Shown here: positions 41,755 to 50,310 of the stretch, piece by piece
How the letters are laid out: the number at the start of each line of letters is the position of its first letter
Numbering within the stretch: position 1 is the first letter of the stretch
NCBI GenBank assembly: GCA_964426415.1
Contig: CAYRQM010000007.1
Location: forward strand, 1 to 53,246
Length of the DNA stretch: 53,246 bases
Origin: UBA3792 sp964426415
Lineage (GTDB): Bacteria > Bacillota > Clostridia > Christensenellales > CAG-138
Direction of reading: 5' to 3'
The notes under the pieces: model-generated
Seen by the model: only the letters and a program-made list of their open reading frames with translations
The model's database searches: none
What the model was told of the DNA's origin: nothing
Translations under genes and position numbers: made by a program

Positions 41755-42689
41755 GATTCTTCGTCCGTCTTTGGCGTGTCTTGGACGGGCGGCTTTGGCG
41801 CGGGCTTATCGGCGTTGCGCAGCTCCTTGCGCTTGGAAACCGACGCGTTGCGCAAGCGATGCGCCAGGACGAGATTGGGCGCATTCATGACGGGCTTTGG
41901 CTCGTCGGGATCGGGTGCGACCGCCGCAATCGTGGGGGCAGGCGCGACCTTGGGCTTTGTGACTGCCCGCAAAATGAGTGCAAGCGCCAACACCGCCGCC
42001 AGCTCGCCCGCCGCAAAGAGGGCGATGCGCGTCACCAGCGGTGCAAACAGCGGCGTCAGCATGGTGACCAAAACGCAGTCGGAGGACAGCACCCAGTTCA
42101 ACGCGTTGTACGCTTCGGGCGATGCGCCCGCCGCCACATATTGGAACAGGGAGCGGGGGAACAGGATGAAGTGGAAGATCGTCCAAAAGCTGTCAAAATC
42201 GAGCAGCGCCCAAAACGCGATGACAAGCACCAGCACGCCGAAGATACAGCCGCCAATCAGCAGCCCGTGGGCAAATGCGCGCAGCCGCTTGCCCGCAACG
42301 CCGATGGCGCCGCCCACAAAGAACAGAAGCAGCGACGCCGCGCCGCCAACAAAGGTAAACACGGTGAGGTTGCGCCAAAGCGTGCGCACCTCCGCCATGT
42401 GGACGATTTCTTTCTCGTGACTGAACAGGTCTGAAACCACCGTGCCATTGACCGTGACGGAGACCACGATGTCGTCGCGCTCGCCGCGCATATAGTCGAA
42501 CAGCGTTTCGGTGGCTTTGGAAAGCTCGGGCAAAGAGATGCCCTCCGAAACGTCCACGTCGTTGGCGTCGTATAGGGTTTCGATGTAGCCCGCATCCCGC
42601 AGCGTCAGCGCCACGGTGGTAAACACCATGCAGGCAATCAACAGCAGCGTTGCCACCGTGATCAGAAAGATGGAGAGTCTGTTTCGCAT
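41751..42689 (-). CDS. Lit-like DUF1461 (TIGR01906) membrane protein with Pro-rich tail
   Basis: A 312-residue membrane protein with about five hydrophobic segments. DYMRGERDD, LFSHEKEIVHMAEVRTLW and FDSFWTIFHFILFPRSLF match the DUF1461/TIGR01906 family, which includes Lit, the lipoprotein intramolecular transacylase of some Firmicutes; the histidines in these segments fit. Lit activity is therefore possible but not proven. After the last helix there is an unusual cytoplasmic tail of about 75 residues rich in Pro, Ala, Lys and Asp (PAPTIAAVAPDPDEPKPVMN and onward). AAAGG precedes the ATG. It overlaps tsaD and lies 15 nt after the kinase gene. Confidence 0.7.
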   Translation of the reverse strand: MRNRLSIFLITVATLLLIACMVFTTVALTLRDAGYIETLYDANDVDVSEGISLPELSKATETLFDYMRGERDDIVVSVTVNGTVVSDLFSHEKEIVHMAEVRTLWRNLTVFTFVGGAASLLLFFVGGAIGVAGKRLRAFAHGLLIGGCIFGVLVLVIAFWALLDFDSFWTIFHFILFPRSLFQYVAAGASPEAYNALNWVLSSDCVLVTMLTPLFAPLVTRIALFAAGELAAVLALALILRAVTKPKVAPAPTIAAVAPDPDEPKPVMNAPNLVLAHRLRNASVSKRKELRNADKPAPKPPVQDTPKTDEES

Positions 42690-42704
42690 GGAAGGAAGCC
42701 TTTC

Positions 42705-44420
42705 TTATCGATAGAACGTATTGCCGCCCACAAATTCGCGCAGGATGCTGGTGGGGGGAATCTCGTCCTCCACCGCCGCGTCTTGGATGTAGTGCAGGAA
42801 CTTGATGGTGTTGTTCACCTCGTCGTAGCAGGGATTGTCGGGCTTGACGGCGCGCAGCAGCGGGAAGATGTGCTTTTTCAGCACGGCAACCTCATAGACC
42901 AACGCCGTATTCATGATGGCGTCGGCGCCCTCTTGGTATGGGAAAATCCAGCGCTGTTCGCCGCGCTTGACGCTTTCCCACATATTGAGCGTGCGTTCCA
43001 CGGACGCGCCGCGGGTTTCGTAATCGCGCACCATGCGGCGCAGCAGCCGCACATCGGTGGTGGGAATGCGGTTGTGGTCGTCCAAATTGAGGGTGGTCAG
43101 CGCCGAAACGTACAGGCGGAAAATCAGCCGATGGTCGATTTGCGGCGTCAGCAGCGACGGATTCAGCGCGTGCAGCCCCTCGATGACCATGACGGAATTT
43201 TCATGCAGCTGAACAAAATGCCCCAGCATCTGCCGCGAACCGCTCTTGAAATCGAAGTGCGGAATTTCCACGCGTTCGCCCGCCAGCAGCGCTTCTAAGT
43301 CTTGGTTGAACTGCGGCACGTCGATCATGTTGATGTGCTCGTAGTCGATGACGCCGTCCTCGTCGGGATGCACGAATTGGCGGTCGATGTAGTAGTCGTC
43401 CAGCGACAGCAGAATCGGTGCGCGCCCCAGCACCCGCAGTTGGGTGGCAAGGCGGTTGGCGCTGGTGGTCTTGCCCGAGCTGGACGGCCCCGCAATCAGC
43501 ACCGCCCGTGCGCCCCGATTGACAATCTGGGTGGCGATCTCGGCAAAGCGGCGTTCGTGCAGCGCTTCGTTGACGCGAATCAGCTCACGGATGCTGCCGT
43601 CTTCGACCATGTCGTTCAGGTCGGCGACGCAGCTGCAGTGCATCAGATCCGCCCAATGGTCGCTTTCGGCAAAGACGTTGGCGAAGTTGGGCGAATACAC
43701 ATAGCGCGTGGCTTTGTCGGCGTTCGCCGCAGAGGGGCGCAGCAAAAACAGCCCGCCGTTGCGGTATTGCAGGTCGAAGACCTTCGCATACCCCGTGGTG
43801 GGGCACATTTCGCCATAGAAATAATCGACGTAGTCGCCGTGCCGATACACGTCGAAATAGGTGAAGCGCCGCCACCGCAGCAGCCGCACCTTGTCGTCCT
43901 GCCCGTCGCGCTCGAAGAACGAAATCGCCTCGTCGATGTCCAGCCGCTGCCGCTTCAAGGGATAGTCCGCCTCGGAAATGGCAATCATCTTGTCGCGGAT
44001 TTGTTCTACCTCGACCTCGGTGATGGGCGTTTCCTTTTCGACGCGGATGTCAAGCCCGGCGCCGATGGCGTAGTTGACCTTGACCTTTGCGTTTGGGAAC
44101 AGCTCGCGCATGGCAAGGAAGAACACGAACAGCATCGTGCGCTCGTAGATGGACTTGCCGCGTGGTTCGTCGTAGTGAATGAGACGGATGCAGTCGCCGC
44201 CGATGCGGATGGCTTTGCGCGTGCGGAACGTGGTCGGCGTTGCACCTTGGTCGGCGACGCGCAGCGGAATGTAGTTGAGCGTGAACACTTCCCCTGCGAT
44301 GTCCGCCGCAAGCGGGCGCGTGGCAAGGCTGTCGGTGTCCAGACCCAGTCTTCTGACGATGTCCAGCAGGCTTTCGCCCGCGTTGGCTTCTGCGGAGACG
44401 CCCGCAATCGTAATTTGCAT
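42705..44420 (-). CDS. TGS/ThrRS-like N-terminal domain fused to a uridine-kinase-like P-loop kinase
   Basis: A 571-residue protein of a type common in Clostridia. The N-terminal region (about 1-65) is TGS-like (ITIAGVSAEANAGESLLDIV), followed by a segment resembling the editing part of threonyl-tRNA synthetase (KVKVNYAIGAGLDIRV and SADYPL-like). The C-terminal region is a uridine-kinase-like domain with Walker A GPSSSGKTT (311-319), LLSLDDYYIDR and VIEGLHALNP. It is usually annotated as nucleoside or uridine kinase; the role of the synthetase-like half is not known. It begins 4 nt after the ppaC-like gene, which supplies its GGGGG ribosome site. Confidence 0.9.
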   Translation of the reverse strand: MQITIAGVSAEANAGESLLDIVRRLGLDTDSLATRPLAADIAGEVFTLNYIPLRVADQGATPTTFRTRKAIRIGGDCIRLIHYDEPRGKSIYERTMLFVFFLAMRELFPNAKVKVNYAIGAGLDIRVEKETPITEVEVEQIRDKMIAISEADYPLKRQRLDIDEAISFFERDGQDDKVRLLRWRRFTYFDVYRHGDYVDYFYGEMCPTTGYAKVFDLQYRNGGLFLLRPSAANADKATRYVYSPNFANVFAESDHWADLMHCSCVADLNDMVEDGSIRELIRVNEALHERRFAEIATQIVNRGARAVLIAGPSSSGKTTSANRLATQLRVLGRAPILLSLDDYYIDRQFVHPDEDGVIDYEHINMIDVPQFNQDLEALLAGERVEIPHFDFKSGSRQMLGHFVQLHENSVMVIEGLHALNPSLLTPQIDHRLIFRLYVSALTTLNLDDHNRIPTTDVRLLRRMVRDYETRGASVERTLNMWESVKRGEQRWIFPYQEGADAIMNTALVYEVAVLKKHIFPLLRAVKPDNPCYDEVNNTIKFLHYIQDAAVEDEIPPTSILREFVGGNTFYR

Positions 44421-44424
44421 ATTT

Positions 44425-46041
44425 TTACCCCCAAAGAATGGACAGCGCGGGCACGATCTGCTTTTTGCGGGAGATCACGCCCGGCAGGAACACGCTGTGT
44501 TCCTTGATTTTGACGTTAAACGCTTGCTCTACCGTTTCCTCGTCGCCCGTGATGAGCAGCTCGGTGCCCTCACGCAGCACGTCGGTGAGCATCAGCAGCA
44601 GCATATCGTAGCCGCGGGCAAGCCGCTCCTGTTCCATGATGGACAGGAACTCTGCCTTGCGGGCGGTCAAGTCGGCGGAGTTGATACAGGTAATCTGCCC
44701 AATGCCCAAGAAATGTCCCGCAATTTGGAACGGCTTGAAGTCGGACAGCAGCATTGCCTTGAGATCGTGTTCGCCCGTGGACGACGCCGAGAAGATGTCC
44801 TTTCCGAGCGCGTCCAAGTCGATCTCGGCAATCGCCGCCATACGTTCCGCCATCAGGCGATCGCGTGGGGTGGAGGTGGGCGACTTGAACACGATGGTGT
44901 CGGACACGATGCCTGCCGCCAACAGTCCTGCCAGCTTGCGTCCGGGCATGATGCCCCGCTCTTGGAACATGGACGTGATGATGGTGCAGGTGGAGCCGAC
45001 CGGCTCGTTGCGCACATACACGGGCGCCGCCGTCTGGACGTCCGCCAAGCGGTGATGGTCGATGATGGCAAGAATTTCTGCTTCGCCCAGCCCGTCTACG
45101 GACTGGGACGCCTCGTTGTGATCCACCAGCACCAGCTTTTTGCGGTTGGGGCGCAGCAGGTGGAACCGAGACAGCGTGCCCACCACGCGGTCGTCCTCGT
45201 CCAAAATGGGATAGCTGCGATAGCGGGACTTGAGCGTCGCTTCTTTGACGTCGTCCAAGTAGTCGTTCAGATGAAACGCAACCAGCTCCCGTTTGCGGAT
45301 GACGCGGGCGACGGGAATCGCCTGCACCGTAAGCCGCGCCGCACGGTAGGCGTCATACGGCGTGGTGATGACGATGGTATCGCCCAATCGTTCTGCAAGG
45401 TCGGCGTCGAATTGGGACTCGCACAGGATGATGCAGGCAACCTTGGCGGAAAGCGCCGCGTCGATGGTGAAAGGATCGTTGCCCGTCACCACGATCATGT
45501 CGGCACGGAACCCGCGCTTGTCGGCGTCCGACTTGGGAATCGCAATGCGCAGCTCGCCCGAAAGCGTCGTGACGGCGCCGTTCTTTCCCCAAAGCTGTCC
45601 GTCCAAGCTGGAGATTAAGTTGAACAGCGGCACTTCCTGCAAGCGCGTGTTGTCCACAAACGCCAAATCGTAGGCGGCGACGTCGCCCGACGTCACCATG
45701 CCGTACAGCTTGCCGTCGTCGTCCGCCACGGGCAGCGCGGGCGAATTGTTCTCGTCGCCCAGCAGCATCTGCCACGCCCGATGCACCGTGACCGCACAGG
45801 ACAAAATGGGCGGGCGGTCGAAATTGAGGTCTTTGACTTGGGTGCGCACGTTGTGCAGATGCATAGGCGCTTCAAACCCGAATCGATCGAGTATGTGCTG
45901 CGTCTCGTCGCTGATGGTGCCGATGCGCGCCGCGGTGTATTGCCGATCGCCCAGCGCGTTGCGCAAAGCCGCATACGCGATTGCAGCGACCACCGAGTCG
46001 GTATCCGGATTCTTGTGCCCTGTGATGTAGACCGGTTCCAT
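44425..46041 (-). CDS. Manganese-dependent inorganic pyrophosphatase with CBS and DRTGG domains
   Basis: A 538-residue DHH-family II pyrophosphatase. GHKNPDTDSVVAA (8-20) begins the catalytic domain, which is then split by a regulatory insert of about 240 residues: a CBS half (AWQMLLGDENNSPALPVADD), a DRTGG-type domain and a second CBS half (RYRSYPILDEDDRVVGTLS). Catalysis resumes at KKLVLVDHNEASQS, IDHHRLAD and GSTCTIIT. Such enzymes respond to adenine nucleotides through the CBS pair. Start is ATG 46041 with GGGAGG 7 nt before; a TTG at 46056 is less likely. It is the first gene of the operon with kinase, Lit-like and tsaD; TATAAT at 46092-46087 is its probable -10. Confidence 0.93.
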   Translation of the reverse strand: MEPVYITGHKNPDTDSVVAAIAYAALRNALGDRQYTAARIGTISDETQHILDRFGFEAPMHLHNVRTQVKDLNFDRPPILSCAVTVHRAWQMLLGDENNSPALPVADDDGKLYGMVTSGDVAAYDLAFVDNTRLQEVPLFNLISSLDGQLWGKNGAVTTLSGELRIAIPKSDADKRGFRADMIVVTGNDPFTIDAALSAKVACIILCESQFDADLAERLGDTIVITTPYDAYRAARLTVQAIPVARVIRKRELVAFHLNDYLDDVKEATLKSRYRSYPILDEDDRVVGTLSRFHLLRPNRKKLVLVDHNEASQSVDGLGEAEILAIIDHHRLADVQTAAPVYVRNEPVGSTCTIITSMFQERGIMPGRKLAGLLAAGIVSDTIVFKSPTSTPRDRLMAERMAAIAEIDLDALGKDIFSASSTGEHDLKAMLLSDFKPFQIAGHFLGIGQITCINSADLTARKAEFLSIMEQERLARGYDMLLLMLTDVLREGTELLITGDEETVEQAFNVKIKEHSVFLPGVISRKKQIVPALSILWG

Positions 46042-46125
46042 AGTTGCGCCTCCCAAAACATACTTCTACCCAATAAACCAGTTTCTATTATAGCAAACTT
46101 TCTTCCGTTGCGCCACAATTCGTAG

Positions 46126-46154
46126 TTGACGTTTCAAGAAATTTCACATACAAT
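46126..46154 (+). promoter_or_regulatory. Promoter of the riboswitch-CaCA unit
   Basis: TTGACG (46126-46131), 17-nt spacer, TACAAT (46149-46154). Predicted start 46161, adjacent to the first base of the riboswitch aptamer. Confidence 0.75.
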
Positions 46155-46161
46155 ACGAATT

Positions 46162-46248
46162 ACAAAAGGGAGTAGCGAGCGCGAAAGCGTAGTCGCGGGC
46201 GTCAACACGAGCTTGGCTCCGCCTCGACCCAAATTGCAAGACTTTTGT
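46162..46248 (+). promoter_or_regulatory. yybP-ykoY-type manganese riboswitch
   Basis: The leader opens with ACAAAAGGGAGTAGCG and closes with TTGCAAGACTTTTGT. GGGAGTAGC and GCAAGAC are the two conserved loop motifs of the yybP-ykoY class, which together form the Mn2+ site. The outer stem ACAAAAG (46162-46168) pairs perfectly with CTTTTGT (46242-46248). Internal stems such as GCGCGAAAGCG are visible. Downstream, GCATGAAA/TTTCATGC (46263-46284) and CCTTTTTTC can fold or pair near the AAGGAG ribosome site, so control may be at translation. No covariance-model score was run. Confidence 0.82.
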
Positions 46249-46301
46249 GCATTCGTTTGTATGCATGAAAGCCTTTTTTCATGCGGGAAGGAGATCGCAT
46301 C

Positions 46302-47288
46302 ATGTCCTTTACCATTCCCAATTCCCTGTTCGGCACGCTGGTGCTGTTTGCGCTGGGACTTGGCTTCATCTGCATCGCGGGCGACAAGTTCGTGGACGCG
46401 TCCGTCGCCATCGCCACACGGCTGCGCATTCCGCAAATCGTCGTCGGCGCCACCATCGTGTCGCTGGGAACCACCCTGCCCGAAATTCTCGTTTCCACCT
46501 CGGCGGCATTGGGCGCCGCCGCCTCTCCCGAAATCTGCATCGGCAACGCCTTGGGCAGCATCATCTGCAACACGGCGCTCATCGCGGGACTGGGACAGCT
46601 GCTGCGCCCCACCCAAAGGGTCAAGCAAAGCTCCATCACATGGCGGCTGCTCTTTTTCTTGGGCGCCATCTTGGGCATGTTCGGCGTCGCGTTCCTCAAC
46701 GGGCGCACGCTGCCCCGCTGGTTTGGCATTCTGCTGCTTTTGGCGTTTGTGGCGTACGCGCTGCTGTCCATCAAGCTGAGCGACCGCAGCGACGCTGAGC
46801 CGGTCGAAAGCTTGGACGACGTCATGCCCATTTGGAAAGCGTTTCTGATTTTGGCGGTCAGCGCATTCTTGCTGTATGTGGGCGCCAACCTGCTGGTGGA
46901 CAACGGACAAATCCTTGCCCGCATGGCAGGCGTGCCCGAACGCGTCATCGCCGTCACCATCATCGCGCTGGGCACGTCGCTGCCCGAGCTGGTGACCACC
47001 GTCACCTCCTGCCTCAAGGGGCAGGGCGACGTGGGGCTTGGCAACATCATCGGCGCCAACCTGTTCAATCTGCTGCTGGTGGTGGGGCTGCCCACCGCCA
47101 TCAAAGGCAGCATTGCCGTGACGGGCAACGCGCTTTTTATCGACCTTCCCATCGCGCTGCTTGTCATGCTGGGGCTCATTCTGCCCATGCTCGTGCGCAA
47201 AAAGGGCTCGCGCCTGCAGGGCGGCGTCCTTGTGGCGGTCTATGTGGGGTATTGCCTGTTCTCCTTCTTGACGGATATCAGTCTGTAA
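46302..47288 (+). CDS. CaCA-family cation antiporter, probably manganese-linked
   Basis: A 328-residue protein with two homologous halves of about five hydrophobic segments each. The duplicated alpha motifs are VGATIVSLGTTLPEILVSTS with GNALGSIICNTALI, and IAVTIIALGTSLPELVTTVT with GNIIGANLFNLLLVVGLP, the ion-binding signatures of K+-dependent Na+/Ca2+ exchanger-like (YrbG) proteins. It is preceded by an apparent yybP-ykoY Mn2+ riboswitch, so I infer that it exports Mn2+ or an ion whose balance depends on it. AAGGAG lies 8 nt before the ATG. Its stop is followed within a few bases by a repeat A fragment. Confidence 0.9.
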   Translation: MSFTIPNSLFGTLVLFALGLGFICIAGDKFVDASVAIATRLRIPQIVVGATIVSLGTTLPEILVSTSAALGAAASPEICIGNALGSIICNTALIAGLGQLLRPTQRVKQSSITWRLLFFLGAILGMFGVAFLNGRTLPRWFGILLLLAFVAYALLSIKLSDRSDAEPVESLDDVMPIWKAFLILAVSAFLLYVGANLLVDNGQILARMAGVPERVIAVTIIALGTSLPELVTTVTSCLKGQGDVGLGNIIGANLFNLLLVVGLPTAIKGSIAVTGNALFIDLPIALLVMLGLILPMLVRKKGSRLQGGVLVAVYVGYCLFSFLTDISL

Positions 47289-47290
47289 GG

Positions 47291-47516
47291 GGCGAGATCC
47301 TTCGGCTTTGCCTCAGGATGACAGGCGGAAATGAAGGAATGAAGGAATTTTGGTAATGGCGGCGCTGCCGCCATTTTGATTTCACACCCGCGTGGTCATT
47401 TTGTAGGGGCGGATAGTATCCGCCAGCCGTTCCCCGTTGTCATTCTGAGGCACGAAGTGCCGAAGAATCTCCCGCTTGCGTGCGAGATCCTTCGCCGGGG
47501 GGAAGCGCAGGGTGAC
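47291..47516. repeat. Composite repeat block A'-T-B-A
   Basis: In order: right half of family A (47291-47321), a GAAATGAAGGAATGAAGGAA tract, a T hairpin (47355-47375, AATGGCGGC-gct-GCCGCCATT), a B element (47395-47425, GGCGGATAGTATCCGCC) and a near-complete A (47439-47516) with a damaged right end. The same order is found at 23259-23561. No gene is visible between 47289 and 47591. Confidence 0.8.
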
Positions 47517-47555
47517 AGATGGGCGGGAAGCACAATTCTTTCTGATTCATTCAAG

Positions 47556-47585
47556 AAACGCCGCCCCGTTGCAGGGCGGCGTTTT
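47556..47585. terminator. Bidirectional terminator near the Ldh gene end
   Basis: A perfect 8-bp stem CGCCGCCC/GGGCGGCG (47559-47581) with a 7-nt loop, TTTT on the + side and TTTC on the - side. It sits 7 nt after the Ldh stop. Confidence 0.85.
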
Positions 47586-47591
47586 GTTCGA

Positions 47592-48701
47592 TTATTGTTC
47601 GAAGGAGAAGCGATAGGGCAGATGCTTTTCGTCGCGCACGGCGATCATCTCTTTTTGGACGGCGGCGTTGATGGGAACGCCCTTCGTCTTTCGATCCTGC
47701 CAAACCAGCCATTCCTTTTCGCCTGCGGTAAAGATGCGATCGCACCCCGGCGCCTTCTTGGACGCGCGCAGATCGCGCAGGATGTCGCCGCAAATCTTCT
47801 CGAAGGATTCCAGTCCCATGAACGCTTCGGGGTCGATGGCGATGAAGAAATGCCCCAAATGGTACGGCTGCTTGTTGCCCTCTGCATCCTTGCCCGTGAG
47901 CATTTTGAGGAAGCTGCCCGCCTGCAGCGCCGCCGACAGCACTTCGACCACGGTGGCGTAGCCGTAGCCCTTATAGCCGGCAAGGTCTTCGCCGATGCCG
48001 CCAAGGGGCGCCAAAGCCGCCTTGCCCGCCGTCAAATCGACCAAAATTTGCTTGCTGTCCGTCATGGCGCTGCCGTCGCTGCCGATGACCATGCCTGCGG
48101 GGGTGTCCTTGTCACTTCTTGCGTAGAATTCGATCTTGCCGCGCTGCGTGATGGACGTGGCGCAGTCGATGCAGAAGGGGAACGGCTCGTCGGTGGGAAA
48201 CGCGATGGTCAGCGGGTTGGTGCCCAGCATATTTTCGACGCCGAAGGTGGGTGCGATGGAGGGGCGCGCGTTGGTGCCCGTCATGCCGATCAACCCTTGC
48301 TGCGTCGCCATGGTCGCCCAATAGCCCGCAATGCCGTAGTGCGACGAATTGCGCACCGCAACCATGCCCATGCCATACTGCTTTGCCTTGTCGATGGCGG
48401 TCTGCATGGCGCGCTTGGAGATGACCATGCCCATGCCGTCGTGCCCGTCCACCACTGCCGTCGTCGCCGTTTCGCGCACGACCTCGTATTGGGTAACGGG
48501 GTTTAGGATGCCCGCCTTGATGCGGTCGAGATAGATGGGCTTAAACCGATTGACGCCATGGCTTTCGATGCCGCGGCGGTCGCTCTCCATCAGGACGTCG
48601 GCGCAGATTTCGGCGTCCGCACGGGGTACGCCGTACGCCGCAAACGCGTCCACCAAAAAGCTGCCGATGGTTTCCCAATCTACATAGGGTCTTGTTTCCA
48701 T
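47592..48701 (-). CDS. Malate/L-lactate/ureidoglycolate dehydrogenase family (Ldh_2) oxidoreductase
   Basis: A 369-residue NAD(P)-dependent 2-hydroxyacid dehydrogenase of the Ldh_2 fold, distinct from Rossmann-type LDH. ADVLMESDRRGIESHGVNRF, VDGHDGMGMVISKRAM, VRNSSHYGIAGYWATMAT (with the conserved histidine), GTNPLTIAFPTDEPFPFCID and GYKGYGYATVVEVLS are family segments. The substrate (malate, sulfolactate, diketogulonate or other) cannot be told apart by eye. ATG 48701 has GGAGG 8-9 nt upstream; TTG 48716 is rejected. It lies 29 nt after glpK on the same strand and is likely co-transcribed, suggesting a role in glycerol or hydroxyacid metabolism. Confidence 0.9.
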   Translation of the reverse strand: METRPYVDWETIGSFLVDAFAAYGVPRADAEICADVLMESDRRGIESHGVNRFKPIYLDRIKAGILNPVTQYEVVRETATTAVVDGHDGMGMVISKRAMQTAIDKAKQYGMGMVAVRNSSHYGIAGYWATMATQQGLIGMTGTNARPSIAPTFGVENMLGTNPLTIAFPTDEPFPFCIDCATSITQRGKIEFYARSDKDTPAGMVIGSDGSAMTDSKQILVDLTAGKAALAPLGGIGEDLAGYKGYGYATVVEVLSAALQAGSFLKMLTGKDAEGNKQPYHLGHFFIAIDPEAFMGLESFEKICGDILRDLRASKKAPGCDRIFTAGEKEWLVWQDRKTKGVPINAAVQKEMIAVRDEKHLPYRFSFEQ

Positions 48702-48730
48702 TGTTGTATCCTCCAACTATTGCAATATTT

Positions 48731-50227
48731 TTAGTCTTCCCAATTCTTTGCCTTTTCGACCGCCTTTGTCCAACCGCGGGTGCGGGTGGCGCGCTCGACC
48801 TCCGACATGGCGGGACGGAAAATGCGTTCGCTCTGCCAAAAGCCCAGCAGGTCTTCGGGCGATGCATAAAGCCCAACGCCGAGCGCCGCCAAGTATGCCG
48901 CGCCCAGCGCGGTGGATTCCACACAGCGGGGACGGTTGACGGGCACGTCCAGCATATCGGCTTGGAACTGCATCATGACGTTGGACACGGATGCGCCGCC
49001 GTCCACCTTCAGCTCACTGAGCTTTCTGCCGCTGTCAAACTCCATCGTGTGCGCCAAGTCGCTGACCTGATAGGCGATGCCCTCCAGCACGGCACGGGCG
49101 ATGTGGGCACGGTTGGTGGCGCGGGTCAGCCCCACCAAAGCGCCGCGTGCGTACATATCCCAATGCGGTGCGCCAAGCCCCGTAAAGGCGGAAACGAAGT
49201 ACGCGCCGCCCGCGTCGGGCACGGATTCCGCCAGCGTATCGATTTCGGACGCGGAGGCAATCAGCCCCACTTCGTCCCGCAGCCACTTGATGGAGCTGCC
49301 CGCGTTAAAGATGCTGCCCTCCAGCGCGTAATAGACCTTGCCGCCCACGCCCCACGCGATGGTGGTGAGCAAACGGTTTTTGCTGACGACGGGCGTTTCT
49401 CCCGTCTGCATCATCAAAAAGCCGCCCGTGCCGTAGGTGCATTTGGCTTGTCCTGCCGAAAAGCACGTCTGCCCAAACAGAGCAGCCTGCTGGTCGCCCG
49501 CCACGCCCGTGATGGGCACGCCCGCGAGCGCTTCCAATCCTGCAATGCCCGCTTTGACCCGTCCGAAGATGGCGGCGGACGGCAGCACACGCGGCAGCAT
49601 CCCGGCGGGAATGTTGAGCCGCTGCAGGATGACGGGGTCGTAGGCAAGCGTGTGAATGTTGTACAGCATGGTGCGGGACGCGTTGCTGTAATCGGTGACG
49701 TGCGCGCCCGTCAAATTCCAAATGAGCCAAGTGTCCACCGTGCCAAACAGCAGCTCGCCGTTCTCCGCCAGCATCTGCCCGTTGGGAACGGCGTCCAAGA
49801 TGTAGCGCAGCTTGGTGGCGGAAAAATACGCGTCCAGCAGCAGCCCCGTGGCGCTTTGCACATAGTCGCGCAGCCCTTCTCGAATGAGCTGTTCGCAAAG
49901 CGGTGCGGTGCGGCGGCACTGCCACACGATGGCGGGATGCACGGGCCGTCCCGTATCCTGATCCCACACGATGGACGTTTCGCGCTGGTTCGTCACGCCG
50001 ATGCACGCCACCTCGCCCGCCGCGACGCCGCATTGGGTCAACACGTCGCGGACGGCGTGCAGCTCGGTTTCCAAGATTTCGTTGGCGTCATGCTCCACAT
50101 AGCCCGCACGCGGGTAATACTGGGGAAACTCGTACTGCGCCGACGCCACAATCGTGCCCGCAAGATCGAACAGAATTGCACGGGAGCTGGTCGTCCCTTG
50201 ATCCAAGGATAGGATGTACTTTTGCAT
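48731..50227 (-). CDS. glpK: Glycerol kinase
   Basis: A 498-residue FGGY kinase, the usual GlpK length. It phosphorylates glycerol to glycerol-3-phosphate. YILSLDQGTTSSRAILFD is the N-terminal ATP motif, NQRETSIVWD and TGLLLDAYFSATKLRYILD bind glycerol, GTVDTWLIWNLTG and GVAGDQQAALFGQ are core motifs and DGGASVSNVMMQFQADML is the second FGGY signature. No histidine of the PTS-phosphorylation loop typical of many Firmicutes GlpK can be assigned with certainty. ATG 50227 follows AGAGAGG. A divergent promoter region is shared with the LTD gene. No glpF or glpD is in the window. Confidence 0.96.
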   Translation of the reverse strand: MQKYILSLDQGTTSSRAILFDLAGTIVASAQYEFPQYYPRAGYVEHDANEILETELHAVRDVLTQCGVAAGEVACIGVTNQRETSIVWDQDTGRPVHPAIVWQCRRTAPLCEQLIREGLRDYVQSATGLLLDAYFSATKLRYILDAVPNGQMLAENGELLFGTVDTWLIWNLTGAHVTDYSNASRTMLYNIHTLAYDPVILQRLNIPAGMLPRVLPSAAIFGRVKAGIAGLEALAGVPITGVAGDQQAALFGQTCFSAGQAKCTYGTGGFLMMQTGETPVVSKNRLLTTIAWGVGGKVYYALEGSIFNAGSSIKWLRDEVGLIASASEIDTLAESVPDAGGAYFVSAFTGLGAPHWDMYARGALVGLTRATNRAHIARAVLEGIAYQVSDLAHTMEFDSGRKLSELKVDGGASVSNVMMQFQADMLDVPVNRPRCVESTALGAAYLAALGVGLYASPEDLLGFWQSERIFRPAMSEVERATRTRGWTKAVEKAKNWED

Positions 50228-50255
50228 ACGCCGCCGCCTCTCTTTCTGATATTCT

Positions 50256-50303
50256 ATCATAACACAAAAATCCCTTGGTGAAAATCCTTTTTTATGCTAT
50301 ACT
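50256..50303. promoter_or_regulatory. Overlapping divergent promoters of glpK and the LTD gene
   Basis: Plus strand: TTGGTG (50275-50280), 17-nt spacer, TATACT (50298-50303), predicted start 50310, one base before the LTD-gene ATG. Minus strand: TTTTCA (50284-50279), 17-nt spacer, TATGAT (50261-50256). The two -35 boxes overlap by 2 bp, so the polymerases would compete. Confidence 0.6.
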
Positions 50304-50310
50304 GTGTGCC

